Positions 1 to 7,097 of a stretch of 9,366 nucleotides of DNA are shown here, one piece after another. The notes below the pieces were generated by a model. The model saw only the letters and a program-made list of their open reading frames with translations, made no database searches and was not told the DNA's origin. The stretch is from contig CAJZGQ010000039.1 in assembly GCA_916048115.1 (NCBI GenBank), positions 1 to 9,366 on the forward strand, given 5' to 3'. The stretch comes from an uncultured Streptococcus sp. GTDB taxonomy: Bacteria; Bacillota; Bacilli; Lactobacillales; Streptococcaceae. The translations under genes were made by a program, and so were the position numbers. Position 1 is the stretch's first letter; each line of letters begins with the position of its first letter.

Positions 1-233
1 TCTTGGCATTGACATTTGACGAATTGACAGAACGTGGATTGATGTTGAACTGGGGCGTTATCCCAATGTTAACTGAAGCTCCATCATCAACTGATGATAT
101 GTTCGAAATTGCTGAACGCAAAGCAGTTGAAGCAGGTCTTGTAGAATCTGGTGACGATATCGTTATCGTTGCAGGTGTACCACTTGGTGAAGCAGTTCGT
201 ACAAACACAATGCGTATCCGTACAGTACGTTAA
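1..233 (+). CDS. pyk: Pyruvate kinase, C-terminal fragment
   Basis: This is the last 76 or so codons of a gene that begins before the window; the open frame enters at base 3 and ends at TAA 231-233. The product would be pyruvate kinase, which makes pyruvate and ATP from phosphoenolpyruvate and ADP in the cytoplasm as the last step of glycolysis. Visible is the end of the C-terminal regulatory domain: the MLNWGVIPML segment, the ERKAVEAGLV helix, the GDDIVIVAGVP strand and turn, and the closing RTNTMRIRTV, which is the effector-loop region and normal end of streptococcal enzymes. There is no extra phosphohistidine-type domain as in Bacillus. A strong terminator follows, so the gene downstream has its own promoter. 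Family assignment is firm; nothing can be said about the missing catalytic part. Confidence 0.93.
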   Translation, partial: LALTFDELTERGLMLNWGVIPMLTEAPSSTDDMFEIAERKAVEAGLVESGDDIVIVAGVPLGEAVRTNTMRIRTVR

Positions 234-253
234 TAGACAATTCTATCTTAAAG

Positions 254-293
254 CCTTGCTGGTTGGTCTGAAAGGACTGACCGCGAGGTTTTT
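254..293 (+). terminator. Rho-independent terminator of pyk
   Basis: The left arm 254-268 and right arm 275-288 form a 14-bp stem with one bulged T (260) and some G.U pairs, around the loop TGAAAG. A run of five T (289-293) follows. It sits 20 bases after the pyk stop codon. Confidence 0.85.
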
Positions 294-359
294 CTTGTTT
301 AGTTTGCTAACAAGAATTCTCACTAATGCTTACTTTCTCTTTTTTAAAGATCAAAAAAA

Positions 360-368
360 TGGTATAAT
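360..368 (+). promoter_or_regulatory. Extended -10 promoter for the signal peptidase-like gene
   Basis: TGGTATAAT is a perfect extended -10 element (TGn plus TATAAT at 363-368). The -35 region about 17 bases upstream is only T-rich (340-345), which is common for extended -10 promoters. The start codon at 393 lies 24 bases downstream, behind the ribosome site GGAAGGGAG (378-386). Confidence 0.75.
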
Positions 369-392
369 AAACAAAAAGGAAGGGAGACATAC

Positions 393-953
393 ATGCCAAG
401 GAGAGATTTAATTAGAAATGTCATCATTGTCGGTGTTCTGGTTTTAGCACTGATTTTGCTTCGTATCTTTGTATTTCATCCATTTAGTATTAATGATAAG
501 ATGGCCAATGCTTCTGTGAAAAATGGAGATCTTGTGGTAGCAACTAAAAATGCTCAGGTGGATCGCAGTGATTTGGTCTTATACAAGGTCGGTGGAAAAG
601 AATACCTTGGACGTGTCATTGCCAAAGAAAACGATGAAGTCAGTTACGTAGATGATGTCCTCTATTTGAATGGACAGGCAACACCAGAACCTTACCTGAA
701 TAAAATGCTGAACAAACATCTAGCTGCTCCAACGAGTAATGGGTATTATACGGATGATTTCTTTTTATCAGAGTTAAAAGGGACCAAGGCTGGTCGTGTA
801 CCATCCGATACCTTTCTAGTCTTAAATGATAACCGTGGGGATACAGAAGATAGTCGTGAGTTTGGTTATATCCATAAAAATCAGATCGAAGGAGTCGTGA
901 ATCTGCGTCTCTATCCCCTTAATAAATTTGGATTTATAAAAGTAGAAGAATAG
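393..953 (+). CDS. lepB: Signal peptidase I-like membrane protein lacking the catalytic dyad
   Basis: This 186-residue protein of the S26 signal peptidase family should sit in the membrane with its main domain outside. One membrane segment covers about residues 10-28. Conserved parts are the NGDLVV strand after box B (44-49), the YLGRVI strand (71-76), VLYLNG (89-94) and box E NDNRGDTEDSREFG (145-158). The active residues are not seen. Where active enzymes have S-M-x-P-T this one reads NDKMANASV (34-42), and the catalytic Lys before Arg-Val-Ile is Gly73; box E starts NDNR instead of GDNR. Streptococcus pyogenes SipA, needed for pilus assembly, is known to have Asp and Gly at these two positions, so this may be a related non-peptidase. 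No pilus genes are in the window. The gene is single, with its own promoter and terminator. The family is clear; peptidase activity is doubtful. Confidence 0.85.
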   Translation: MPRRDLIRNVIIVGVLVLALILLRIFVFHPFSINDKMANASVKNGDLVVATKNAQVDRSDLVLYKVGGKEYLGRVIAKENDEVSYVDDVLYLNGQATPEPYLNKMLNKHLAAPTSNGYYTDDFFLSELKGTKAGRVPSDTFLVLNDNRGDTEDSREFGYIHKNQIEGVVNLRLYPLNKFGFIKVEE

Positions 954-972
954 CCGAAAGGCTATTTTTTTT
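949..972 (+). terminator. Terminator overlapping the stop codon of the signal peptidase-like gene
   Basis: The hairpin ATAGCC-GAAA-GGCTAT (950-965) is followed by a T run to 972. The stop codon TAG (951-953) lies inside the left arm, so the terminator starts within the coding sequence. The loop GAAA is a GNRA tetraloop. Confidence 0.85.
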
Positions 973-1051
973 ATAAATATCAAAATGAACTAGTTTTTTT
1001 TCATTTTTGTGGTAAGAAACTCATTAAATATTTTTTTAGGAGGAGAATGCT

Positions 1052-1693
1052 ATGCAGTATGCTTTGGAAATTTTACCAAGTTTGTTAAAGGGAGCAAGCC
1101 TCACCTTGCAAGTGTTTGCTTTCGTATTGATTTTATCGATTCCATTAGGAATCGTTGTTGCCTTTTTGCTTCAATTGCGCTCAAAGATCCTGCATGGACT
1201 CCTAACGATTTATATCTGGGTCATGCGAGGGACACCTCTATTGCTCCAGTTGATCTTTATTTATTACGTCCTTCCAAGTATTGGGATTCGGATTGATCGG
1301 TTGCCTGCGGCTATTATGGCCTTCACCCTTAATTATGCAGCCTATTTTGCGGAAATCTTTCGTGGCGGAATTGTGGCAATTCCGACAGGTCAGTATGAGG
1401 CGGCTAAGGTATTAAAATTGAGTTCATGGCAAACGATTCGCTACATTATTTTGCCTCAGGTGGTGAAGATTGTTCTTCCAAGTGTCTTCAATGAAGTCAT
1501 GTCCTTGATTAAAGACACTTCCTTGGTCTATGCTCTGGGAATCAGTGATTTGATCCTCGCAAGTCGGACAGCAGCCAATCGTGATGCCAGTCTAGCACCT
1601 ATGTTTTTAGCGGGAGCTATTTATTTAATCCTCATTGGGATCGTGACCATCATTGCCAAGCGGGTTGAAAAGAACTTTTCATATTATAAATAG
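1052..1693 (+). CDS. Polar amino-acid ABC transporter permease (HisM/GlnP type)
   Basis: This 213-residue inner-membrane subunit of an amino-acid importer is close to the usual length of the His/Glu/Gln permease family. Hydrophobic segments lie near residues 18-40, 50-76, 84-102, 138-150 and 183-202. The family marks are RGTPLLLQL (59-67), NYAAYFAEIFRGGI (94-107) and the cytoplasmic EAA loop beginning at Glu116, which docks on the ATPase. The loop reads EAAKVLKLSS, so Lys122 stands where the family usually has Gly. The start ATG has a strong ribosome site AGGAGGAG (1038-1045). No convincing promoter was found between the upstream terminator and the gene. The stop codon TAG (1691-1693) merges with the AGGAGG ribosome site of the next gene, showing a tight operon with the ATPase and binding protein. 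The transported amino acid cannot be told from sequence alone. Confidence 0.92.
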   Translation: MQYALEILPSLLKGASLTLQVFAFVLILSIPLGIVVAFLLQLRSKILHGLLTIYIWVMRGTPLLLQLIFIYYVLPSIGIRIDRLPAAIMAFTLNYAAYFAEIFRGGIVAIPTGQYEAAKVLKLSSWQTIRYIILPQVVKIVLPSVFNEVMSLIKDTSLVYALGISDLILASRTAANRDASLAPMFLAGAIYLILIGIVTIIAKRVEKNFSYYK

Positions 1694-1705
1694 GAGGAAA
1701 TGTTT

Positions 1706-2334
1706 ATGTTAGAATTAAAACAAATTTCGAAACGTTTTGGGGATAAGCAGATCTTATCAGATTTTAATCTTCTCGTTCCTGAAAAACAAATCGTTGCCAT
1801 TGTTGGACCTTCTGGAGGAGGAAAGACTACCTTGCTTCGTATGCTAGCTGGTCTTGAAACAATCGACTCTGGTCAGATCATCTACAATGGTGAAAACTTG
1901 CTCTAGATGCCTTAGAAAAACGAAATCTTCTCGGATTTGTCTTCCAGGACTTTCAATTATTTCCACACTTATCGGTCATGGAAAACCTCATTTTGTCCCC
2001 TATCAAGACCATGAATGTGAGTAAGGAAGATGCTAGTAAAAAAGCCATGAGTTTATTGGAGCGCTTGGGGCTCGAACATCATGCGGATGCTTATCCCTTC
2101 TCCCTATCGGGTGGTCAGAAGCAACGGGTGGCATTGGCACGTGCCATGATGATCGATCCGGAAATTATTGGTTATGATGAGCCGACTTCGGCCTTGGATC
2201 CAGAATTGCGATTAGAAGTTGAGAAGTTAATCTTGCAAAACCGTGAACTGGGGATGACCCAGATCGTTGTTACCCATGATATTCCATTTGCAGAAGCGAT
2301 TGCGGATGTTCTTCTCAAGGTTGAGCCTAAATAG
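1706..2334 (+). pseudogene. Amino-acid ABC transporter ATP-binding protein, frameshifted
   Basis: This would be the cytoplasmic motor of the importer, about 210 residues when joined. The first frame carries the Walker A motif GPSGGGKTT (residues 34-42) and stops at TAG 1904-1906, after GENLL. The rest lies in the -1 frame from about 1906: DALEKRNLLGF, the Q-loop FVFQDFQLFPHL, signature LSGGQKQR, Walker B and D-loop GYDEPTSALDPE, and the H-loop VTHD. One missing base near 1893-1905 explains the break. All motifs are intact across the two parts, so the change is recent or a sequencing error. ATG 1706 is preferred over ATG 1700 because the ribosome site AGGAGG (1692-1697) is only two bases from 1700 but eight from 1706. 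The stop TAG (2332-2334) again merges with the next gene's ribosome site. If real, neither fragment could work as an ATPase. Confidence 0.85.
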
Positions 2335-2343
2335 GAGGAGAGG

Positions 2344-3171
2344 ATGAAACGAGTAATACCATGGTTGCTAGGTGTCCTTAGTCTCGTCTTTCTGACAGCC
2401 TGCGGGCAGACAGTGAGTGATCCTAAAGTGGACAACTGGCAAAAATACCAAAAAGAGCAGTCCATCACGATTGGTTTTGATAATACTTTCGTTCCTATGG
2501 GCTTTGAACAAAAAGATGGAACCTATGCGGGTTTTGATATTGATTTGGCCAATCAAGTCTTTGAATCTTATGGGATTCATGTGAACTGGCAACCCATTGA
2601 TTGGGACATGAAAGAGACGGAACTAAAAAATGGGACCATTGATGCCATCTGGAATGGCTATTCGGCTACAGATGAACGTCGGGAAAGTGTTGCTTTTACA
2701 AAGTCCTATATGAAAAACGAGCAAGTCTTGGTCACAAAGAAAGCATCTGGGATCCAATCAGTCGATGGGATGAAAGAGAAACGATTAGGTGCCCAGACAG
2801 GATCTTCTGGCTATATGGATTTTGAAGCCAATCCTAAAATCTTAAAAAATAAGGTCAAAAATCAAAAGGCTACCCAATACCAGAGTTTTAACGAGGCACT
2901 GATCGATCTCCAGAACGATCGGATCGATGGCCTCTTAATCGACCGTGTCTATGCCAACTATTATCTACAAACAGAAGGAATTTTAAAAGACTACAATGTC
3001 TTTCCTGTCGGTTTTGAGACAGAATCCTTTGCAGTAGGGGTGCGCAAGGCGGATAAAACCTTGAAGAAAAAAATTGATGAAGCTTTCGTAAAACTCTATC
3101 AAAAGGGCCAATTCCAAAAGATCTCTAAGAAGTGGTTCGGAACGGATGTAGCAACAGATGACATCAAGTAA
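2344..3171 (+). CDS. Amino-acid ABC transporter substrate-binding lipoprotein
   Basis: This 275-residue protein of solute-binding family 3 catches the amino acid outside the cell and hands it to the permease. A lipoprotein signal peptide runs over residues 1-19 with lipobox LTAC, so Cys20 should be lipidated and anchor the protein. The mature part begins near the first binding lobe with TIGFDNTFVPMGFEQKDG, then YAGFDIDLANQVF, and carries the family segment NGYSATDERRESVAFTKSY, which includes the Arg that usually grips the ligand carboxyl group. The second lobe holds GAQTGSSGYMDFE and DGLLIDRVYANYY. The ribosome site AGGAGGAG overlaps the ATPase stop codon, so translation is probably coupled. 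A strong terminator follows. The ligand is not identified; a polar amino acid is the family expectation. Its partner ATPase gene is broken in this sequence. Confidence 0.92.
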   Translation: MKRVIPWLLGVLSLVFLTACGQTVSDPKVDNWQKYQKEQSITIGFDNTFVPMGFEQKDGTYAGFDIDLANQVFESYGIHVNWQPIDWDMKETELKNGTIDAIWNGYSATDERRESVAFTKSYMKNEQVLVTKKASGIQSVDGMKEKRLGAQTGSSGYMDFEANPKILKNKVKNQKATQYQSFNEALIDLQNDRIDGLLIDRVYANYYLQTEGILKDYNVFPVGFETESFAVGVRKADKTLKKKIDEAFVKLYQKGQFQKISKKWFGTDVATDDIK

Positions 3172-3172
3172 A

Positions 3173-3200
3173 AAAAGCTAGGAAATCATTCCTAGCTTTT
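3173..3200 (+). terminator. Terminator of the ABC operon, likely bidirectional
   Basis: A perfect 12-bp stem (3173-3184 with 3189-3200) closes the loop ATCA, two bases after the TAA of the binding-protein gene. On the plus strand it ends in TTTT. On the minus strand the right arm runs into seven T (complement of 3176-3170), so it should also stop transcripts coming from mntE and repeat A. The core AGCTAGGAA/TTCCTAGCT recurs at 3445-3470. Confidence 0.88.
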
Positions 3201-3222
3201 GATTAAAGACAAAGTTATCTTA

Positions 3223-3363
3223 AAAACTTTCCTTAGGTGAGTACGGACGTCAGCGAACTTCTACGAAGTTCCATGACTTAGTTTTGAACCTAAGGTTTCA
3301 AAACTCCCGAGTGCTAGAAACATCACTGTTTCTAGCACTTTTTTTCTCACAGCGGAAAGTTTT
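3223..3363 (-). repeat. Structured repeat copy A (141 bp, partner of copy B)
   Basis: This copy resembles the reverse of 7223-7360; the longest shared block is 3226-3249, matching 7334-7357 with one mismatch in 24. It folds into an outer stem (3223-3232 with 3354-3363, ten pairs), an inner stem (3237-3241 with 3346-3350) and three hairpins: 3249-3277 (lower stem 3249-3252/3274-3277, upper stem 3255-3261/3265-3271), 3280-3305 (one bulged T at 3297) and 3310-3339 (13 perfect pairs, four-base loop). Read on the minus strand, the last loop is GTGA, a GNRA tetraloop, which favours that strand as RNA. No start codon with a ribosome site or coding frame is seen. On the minus strand it lies after mntE and before the terminator at 3173-3200. 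It could be a 3'-UTR RNA element or a miniature mobile element, since its ends are inverted repeats. No clear target duplication is seen. Confidence 0.8.
3310..3345 (+). terminator. Terminator-like hairpin inside repeat A
   Basis: On the plus strand the 13-bp hairpin 3310-3322/3327-3339 is followed directly by seven T (3339-3345), the form of a rho-independent terminator. It could act as a second stop for transcripts of the ABC operon. The matching hairpin in copy B lacks the T run, so this may be a property of copy A only. Confidence 0.6.
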
Positions 3364-3444
3364 GGTATACTTTTGATTCATTTTAAAAATTAGAAAATTT
3401 TTAGAGAATCAATTAACTTTTTTATAAGGTTTGGATACTCTCTC

Positions 3445-3470
3445 AAGCTAGGAAATACTTCCTAGCTTTT
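3445..3470. terminator. Hairpin at the end of mntE, twin of the ABC operon terminator
   Basis: A perfect 10-bp stem (3445-3454 with 3459-3468) closes the loop ATAC. It begins at the mntE stop codon (TAA, complement of 3470-3472). The sequence is nearly the same as 3175-3200. On the minus strand it is followed by TTGAGAG, a poor U tail, so it may terminate mntE only weakly; on the plus strand it ends in TTTT. Confidence 0.7.
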
Positions 3471-4660
3471 TAGTCTGTTTTATTAGTAATTTGATGGAAA
3501 ATCTTTTGCCAAGTTTCATGGCGACGCCAGAGACTGGTATGGATTTGACCGTCTAGTTCATAGCGTATGAGTTTGGTTTTTTGGCTGATGGACTCGAGTT
3601 CAAAGTTTTGGAATTGAACTTGGTCGCTTGCGAGAGCCTCTATTAATTCCGCTTTGTGGTGTTCGTGACCAGTATCGTCAATCAAGGTGTAATTATCCGC
3701 TAGCAATGTATCAAATTCTTGCTTAGCATAGAGGCGTTTTTCGTAGGTCAAGAGTTTCTTTTCAACGTTTTCGATCAGCTCATCTTCAGGAATCGAGCTA
3801 GGTTCTACATGGACGTCAATGTCAAAGACTCCAAATTCTTCTGTCAAGAGATCCTCGACTTCTTCTGTAATGGCATGACTTTCATAGACTGAAAGATCGG
3901 GATTCATTTCCAAGACAACGTCCAGATAGATATTGCTTCCATAGGTCCGTCCGCGTTGATATTTCACACGCGCAATCTTAGGGAGTTTTAAAATAGCTTT
4001 TTCGTAATCTTCGAGGAGACTATCGTCAAAGCCGTCTGAAAGACTAAAGGAAGATTCCATAAAAATATCGTAGGCTGTTTTGAGGATAAAGAAGGTGATG
4101 ATGATGGCTGCGATTTTATCGACAATTGGATAGTTAAAAGCACTAGCAGCGATCGCGATCGACGTTCCAAGAGAAGTGACGACGTCTGAAAGATTGTCTT
4201 TTGCGGCCGCTTTTAAGGCCTTTGATTTAGCTCGTTTTGCTAAGCGAAGATTGTAGAAATAAACGCCTAGCATGACAAGGGCTGAAACCACTCCGACACC
4301 AACACCGAGTGGATCAATGCTAATGGTTTCATTGCTGAAGATCTTTTGGAGGGTATCGCGTAAGACATCAAAACCAACATAAAACATAATGATGGAGGTG
4401 ACTAGACTAGCTAGATCCTCAATTTTCCAGTGACCAAACTTGTGATCACGGTCAGCAGGTTGGCGAGCGAGACGAATCCCGATGAGCAGGGCAGCATTGC
4501 TGATAATATCTGATAAGTTGTTAAATCCATCAGCGACCAAACTAGAGGAGTGAAGCAGATGGCCAGTAGCTAATTTTGCTGAAGAAAGTAGTAAATAGGC
4601 TAAAATACTGATGATGGCACCACGTTCGGCCAGTTTTAAGTTACTGTATGGTTTTTCCAA
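3470..4660 (-). CDS. mntE: Manganese efflux transporter, cation diffusion facilitator family
   Basis: This 396-residue membrane protein exports Mn(II) and protects against manganese excess. It matches pneumococcal MntE (about 394 residues) as remembered. The N-terminal part has the six-helix CDF membrane domain (about 14-215). The metal-site motifs are DGFNNLSD in helix 2, with Asn47 and Asp51, and KDNLSD in helix 5, with Asp155 and Asp159; the DxxxD form in helix 5 is typical of Mn rather than Zn carriers, which have HxxxD. A cytoplasmic CDF dimerisation domain follows (about 220-297, with GRTYGSNIYLDVVLEMNPDL and DVHVEP). Residues 300-396 form an extra C-terminal region that looks like a small NTF2/DUF4440-like fold, by inference only. 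The start is TTG at 4658-4660, supported by AGGAGG five bases upstream and by the family's N-terminus. The gene stands alone, divergent from pcrA. Confidence 0.93.
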   Translation of the reverse strand: MEKPYSNLKLAERGAIISILAYLLLSSAKLATGHLLHSSSLVADGFNNLSDIISNAALLIGIRLARQPADRDHKFGHWKIEDLASLVTSIIMFYVGFDVLRDTLQKIFSNETISIDPLGVGVGVVSALVMLGVYFYNLRLAKRAKSKALKAAAKDNLSDVVTSLGTSIAIAASAFNYPIVDKIAAIIITFFILKTAYDIFMESSFSLSDGFDDSLLEDYEKAILKLPKIARVKYQRGRTYGSNIYLDVVLEMNPDLSVYESHAITEEVEDLLTEEFGVFDIDVHVEPSSIPEDELIENVEKKLLTYEKRLYAKQEFDTLLADNYTLIDDTGHEHHKAELIEALASDQVQFQNFELESISQKTKLIRYELDGQIHTSLWRRHETWQKIFHQITNKTD

Positions 4661-4665
4661 AATTT

Positions 4666-4671
4666 CCTCCT
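4666..4671 (-). promoter_or_regulatory. Ribosome site that sets the TTG start of mntE
   Basis: The complement of 4666-4671 reads AGGAGG, five bases before the TTG codon (complement of 4658-4660). No ATG in frame lies near it, so TTG is the start. Confidence 0.85.
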
Positions 4672-4708
4672 ACAACCTCGGATATGAACCTGTTTTCTTT
4701 AAACTACT

Positions 4709-4737
4709 ATTATATCGTTTTTGGAAGGGAAATTCAA
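4709..4737 (-). promoter_or_regulatory. mntE promoter
   Basis: On the minus strand, TTGAAT (complement of 4732-4737) and TATAAT (complement of 4709-4714) are 17 bases apart, a near-consensus vegetative promoter. Transcription would start near 4702, giving a leader of roughly 40 bases. No clear operator for a metal regulator was recognised. Confidence 0.8.
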
Positions 4738-4773
4738 ATGAGTCTTTTTTAAAAGAAGCTAGGTCGGTTTTTG

Positions 4774-4782
4774 TGGTATAAT
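4774..4782 (+). promoter_or_regulatory. pcrA promoter, extended -10
   Basis: TGGTATAAT is a perfect extended -10 element, with TATAAT at 4777-4782. No good -35 box is seen. The mntE and pcrA promoters point apart within about 70 bases. Confidence 0.75.
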
Positions 4783-4799
4783 AGAACGATTGAATGAAT

Positions 4800-4805
4800 G
4801 AGGAG
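4800..4805 (+). promoter_or_regulatory. Ribosome site that sets the pcrA start
   Basis: GAGGAG lies six bases before ATG 4812. The earlier in-frame ATG at 4794 is upstream of this site, has no ribosome site of its own and is only 12 bases from the -10 box, so 4812 is the likely start. Confidence 0.8.
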
Positions 4806-4811
4806 TATGAG

Positions 4812-7097
4812 ATGAATCCTTTATTGAATGGTATGAATGACCGCCAAGCGGAGGCGGTCCAAACGACAGAAGGTCCCCTCTTGATCATGGCGGGGGCTGG
4901 GTCTGGTAAGACACGTGTCTTGACCCATCGTATTGCCTACTTAATTGATGAAAAAATGGTCAATCCTTGGAATATTTTGGCCATTACCTTTACCAATAAA
5001 GCCGCTCGGGAGATGAAGGAGCGGGCTTATCAGCTAAATCCGGCGACTCAAGACTGCTTGATCGCCACCTTCCACTCCATGTGTGTGCGCATCCTCCGTC
5101 GAGATGCGGATCACATTGGCTACAATCGCAACTTTACCATTGTTGATCCAGGTGAGCAACGAACACTGATGAAACGTATTCTCAAGCAGTTAAACTTGGA
5201 TCCTAAGAAATGGAATGAACGAACCATTTTGGGAACTATTTCCAATGCCAAGAATGACTTAATTGATGAAGTGGCTTATGCCGCCCAAGCGGGGGATATG
5301 TACACCCAGATCGTCGCCAAGTGCTATGAGGCTTACCAAAAGGAACTCCGTCAGTCAGAAGCAGTGGACTTTGATGATTTGATCATGCTGACCTTGCGTC
5401 TTTTTGATCAGCATCCAGATGTGCTGACCTATTACCAGCAGAAGTTCCAATACATCCACGTAGACGAGTATCAAGATACCAACCATGCCCAATACCAGTT
5501 GGTCAAACTCTTGGCTTCACGCTTTAAAAATATCTGTGTCGTTGGGGATGCGGACCAGTCTATTTATGGCTGGCGGGGAGCAGATATGCAGAATATCCTG
5601 GACTTTGAGAAGGATTATAAGGAAGCTAAGGTCGTCCTCCTAGAAGAGAATTATCGCTCGACCAAGACGATCTTGCAAGCAGCCAATGATGTCATCAAAA
5701 ACAATCGCCACCGCCGTCCGAAGAATCTCTGGACACAAAATGAAGACGGGGAAGAGATTGTCTATTACCGGGCTAATGACGAGCAGGATGAAGCAGTCTT
5801 TGTTGCTAAAACGATTGAAGAGCTGAGTCGCGAAGCTGGCTACAAACACCGTGATTTTGCGGTTCTCTACCGGACCAATGCCCAGTCACGTACCATTGAA
5901 GAAGCCTTGCTCAAGTCCAACATTCCCTACACTATGGTAGGGGGCACCAAGTTCTACAGCCGTAAGGAAATTCGGGATGTCATTGCTTATCTGAACTTGA
6001 TTGCTAACCTCAGTGACAATATCAGTTTTGAGCGCATTATCAATGAACCTAAGCGGGGAATCGGGCCAGGTACAGTGGATAAGATTCGCGATTTTGCCCA
6101 AATGCAAGAGACTTCGCTCCTGGATGCTTCGGCCAATATCATGCTCTCAGGCATCAAAGGAAAGGCAGCCCAGGCTATCTGGGACTTTGCCAATCTCATT
6201 CTTGATTTGAGAGAAAGATTGGACCAGCTGACCATTACAGAACTGGTCGAAGAAGTCCTTGACAAGACGGGTTATATGACAGCCTTAACCAATCAGGGGA
6301 ATTTGGAAAGTCAGGCCCGCATCGAGAATATCCAAGAGTTCCTGTCTGTTACCAAAAATTTTGATGAAAACGGGGAAACCGTCGAAGACGAAACAGGTGT
6401 GGAAACCTTGAGTCGTTTCTTGAATGATTTGGCTTTGATTGCCGATACAGACGATGGAGCGCAAGAGACCTCAGAAGTGACCTTGATGACCCTTCACGCA
6501 GCTAAAGGCTTGGAGTTTCCAGTGGTCTTCTTGATTGGGATGGAAGAGAATGTCTTTCCACTTAGTCGGGCTGCAGAGGATCCAGATGAGTTGGAAGAAG
6601 AACGTCGTTTGGCTTACGTGGGGATCACGCGGGCAGAGAAGGTTCTCTTCTTGACCAATGCCAATTCTCGTTTGCTCTTTGGGCGGACCAGCTACAACCG
6701 TCCGACGCGCTTTATCAATGAAATTAGCTCAGATTTGTTAAGCTACCAAGGATTAGCGCGTCCGGCCAACACTAGCTTTAAGGCTTCTTATAGTAATGGT
6801 GGCGGAACGACCTTTGGAAAAGGAATGAGCTTGTCACAAGCCCTTCAAGAGCGCAAGAGACAAGCAGCTCCAAGTGCTCTCACGTCTTCAAGCCTCCCCT
6901 TTGGCAATAGCAACCGTTCTAGTGCTAAAGAGAGCGTCGCTTGGTCTATTGGCGACATTGCTATTCACAAGAAGTGGGGAGAAGGAACTGTGCTTGAAGT
7001 ATCTGGTAGTGGCAACACCCAAGAACTCAAGATCAACTTCCCAGAAGTGGGTCTCAAGAAACTCTTGGCCAGTGTCGCGCCGATTGAGAAGAAATAA
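4812..7097 (+). CDS. pcrA: ATP-dependent DNA helicase PcrA (UvrD/Rep family)
   Basis: This 761-residue cytoplasmic superfamily 1A helicase unwinds DNA 3' to 5' using ATP. PcrA is essential in many Gram-positive bacteria, acting in repair, in clearing RecA from DNA, in clashes of replication with transcription, and in rolling-circle plasmid replication. Motifs in order: Q motif NDRQAEAV (9-16), Walker A AGAGSGKT (27-34), motif Ia [11 protein letters not shown], Walker B VDEYQD (217-222), motif [17 protein letters not shown] (245-258), motif [10 protein letters not shown], motif [11 protein letters not shown] (560-569) and motif [13 protein letters not shown] (598-608). Residues about 711-761, starting [17 protein letters not shown], match the small Tudor-like C-terminal domain that in PcrA contacts RNA polymerase; a low-complexity Ser/Ala linker precedes it. 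The length fits the family and nothing is missing. No terminator comes directly after the stop; repeat B follows. Confidence 0.97.
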   Translation: MNPLLNGMNDRQAEAVQTTEGPLLIMAGAGSGKTRVLTHRIAYLIDEKMVNPWNILAITFTNKAAREMKERAYQLNPATQDCLIATFHSMCVRILRRDADHIGYNRNFTIVDPGEQRTLMKRILKQLNLDPKKWNERTILGTISNAKNDLIDEVAYAAQAGDMYTQIVAKCYEAYQKELRQSEAVDFDDLIMLTLRLFDQHPDVLTYYQQKFQYIHVDEYQDTNHAQYQLVKLLASRFKNICVVGDADQSIYGWRGADMQNILDFEKDYKEAKVVLLEENYRSTKTILQAANDVIKNNRHRRPKNLWTQNEDGEEIVYYRANDEQDEAVFVAKTIEELSREAGYKHRDFAVLYRTNAQSRTIEEALLKSNIPYTMVGGTKFYSRKEIRDVIAYLNLIANLSDNISFERIINEPKRGIGPGTVDKIRDFAQMQETSLLDASANIMLSGIKGKAAQAIWDFANLILDLRERLDQLTITELVEEVLDKTGYMTALTNQGNLESQARIENIQEFLSVTKNFDENGETVEDETGVETLSRFLNDLALIADTDDGAQETSEVTLMTLHAAKGLEFPVVFLIGMEENVFPLSRAAEDPDELEEERRLAYVGITRAEKVLFLTNANSRLLFGRTSYNRPTRFINEISSDLLSYQGLARPANTSFKASYSNGGGTTFGKGMSLSQALQERKRQAAPSALTSSSLPFGNSNRSSAKESVAWSIGDIAIHKKWGEGTVLEVSGSGNTQELKINFPEVGLKKLLASVAPIEKK

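Noticed and set aside
151..411. An 86-codon open frame across the pyk end and the intergenic region
   Set aside because: It overlaps pyk in another frame, crosses a strong terminator and has no ribosome site.
982..1007. Inverted repeat AAAATGA...TCATTTT upstream of the permease gene, as an operator
   Set aside because: Seven pairs in a very AT-rich stretch can arise by chance, and no promoter was found to go with it.
1892..1906. Programmed frameshift in the ATPase gene
   Set aside because: No heptameric slippery site in the right phase, no stimulating ribosome site or obvious downstream hairpin; related ATPase genes are not known to use one.
3223..3363. Repeat A as a classic insertion sequence, BOX or RUP element
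   Set aside because: No transposase frame, no clear target duplication, and the sequence does not resemble the BOX or RUP consensus as I remember them. A non-autonomous mobile element remains possible.
3384..3404. CodY-like box in the AT-rich stretch beside repeat A
   Set aside because: Several mismatches to the consensus, and it lies between convergent gene ends with no promoter.
4794..4811. ATG 4794 as the pcrA start
   Set aside because: It lies upstream of the only ribosome site and too near the -10 box; ATG 4812 fits better.
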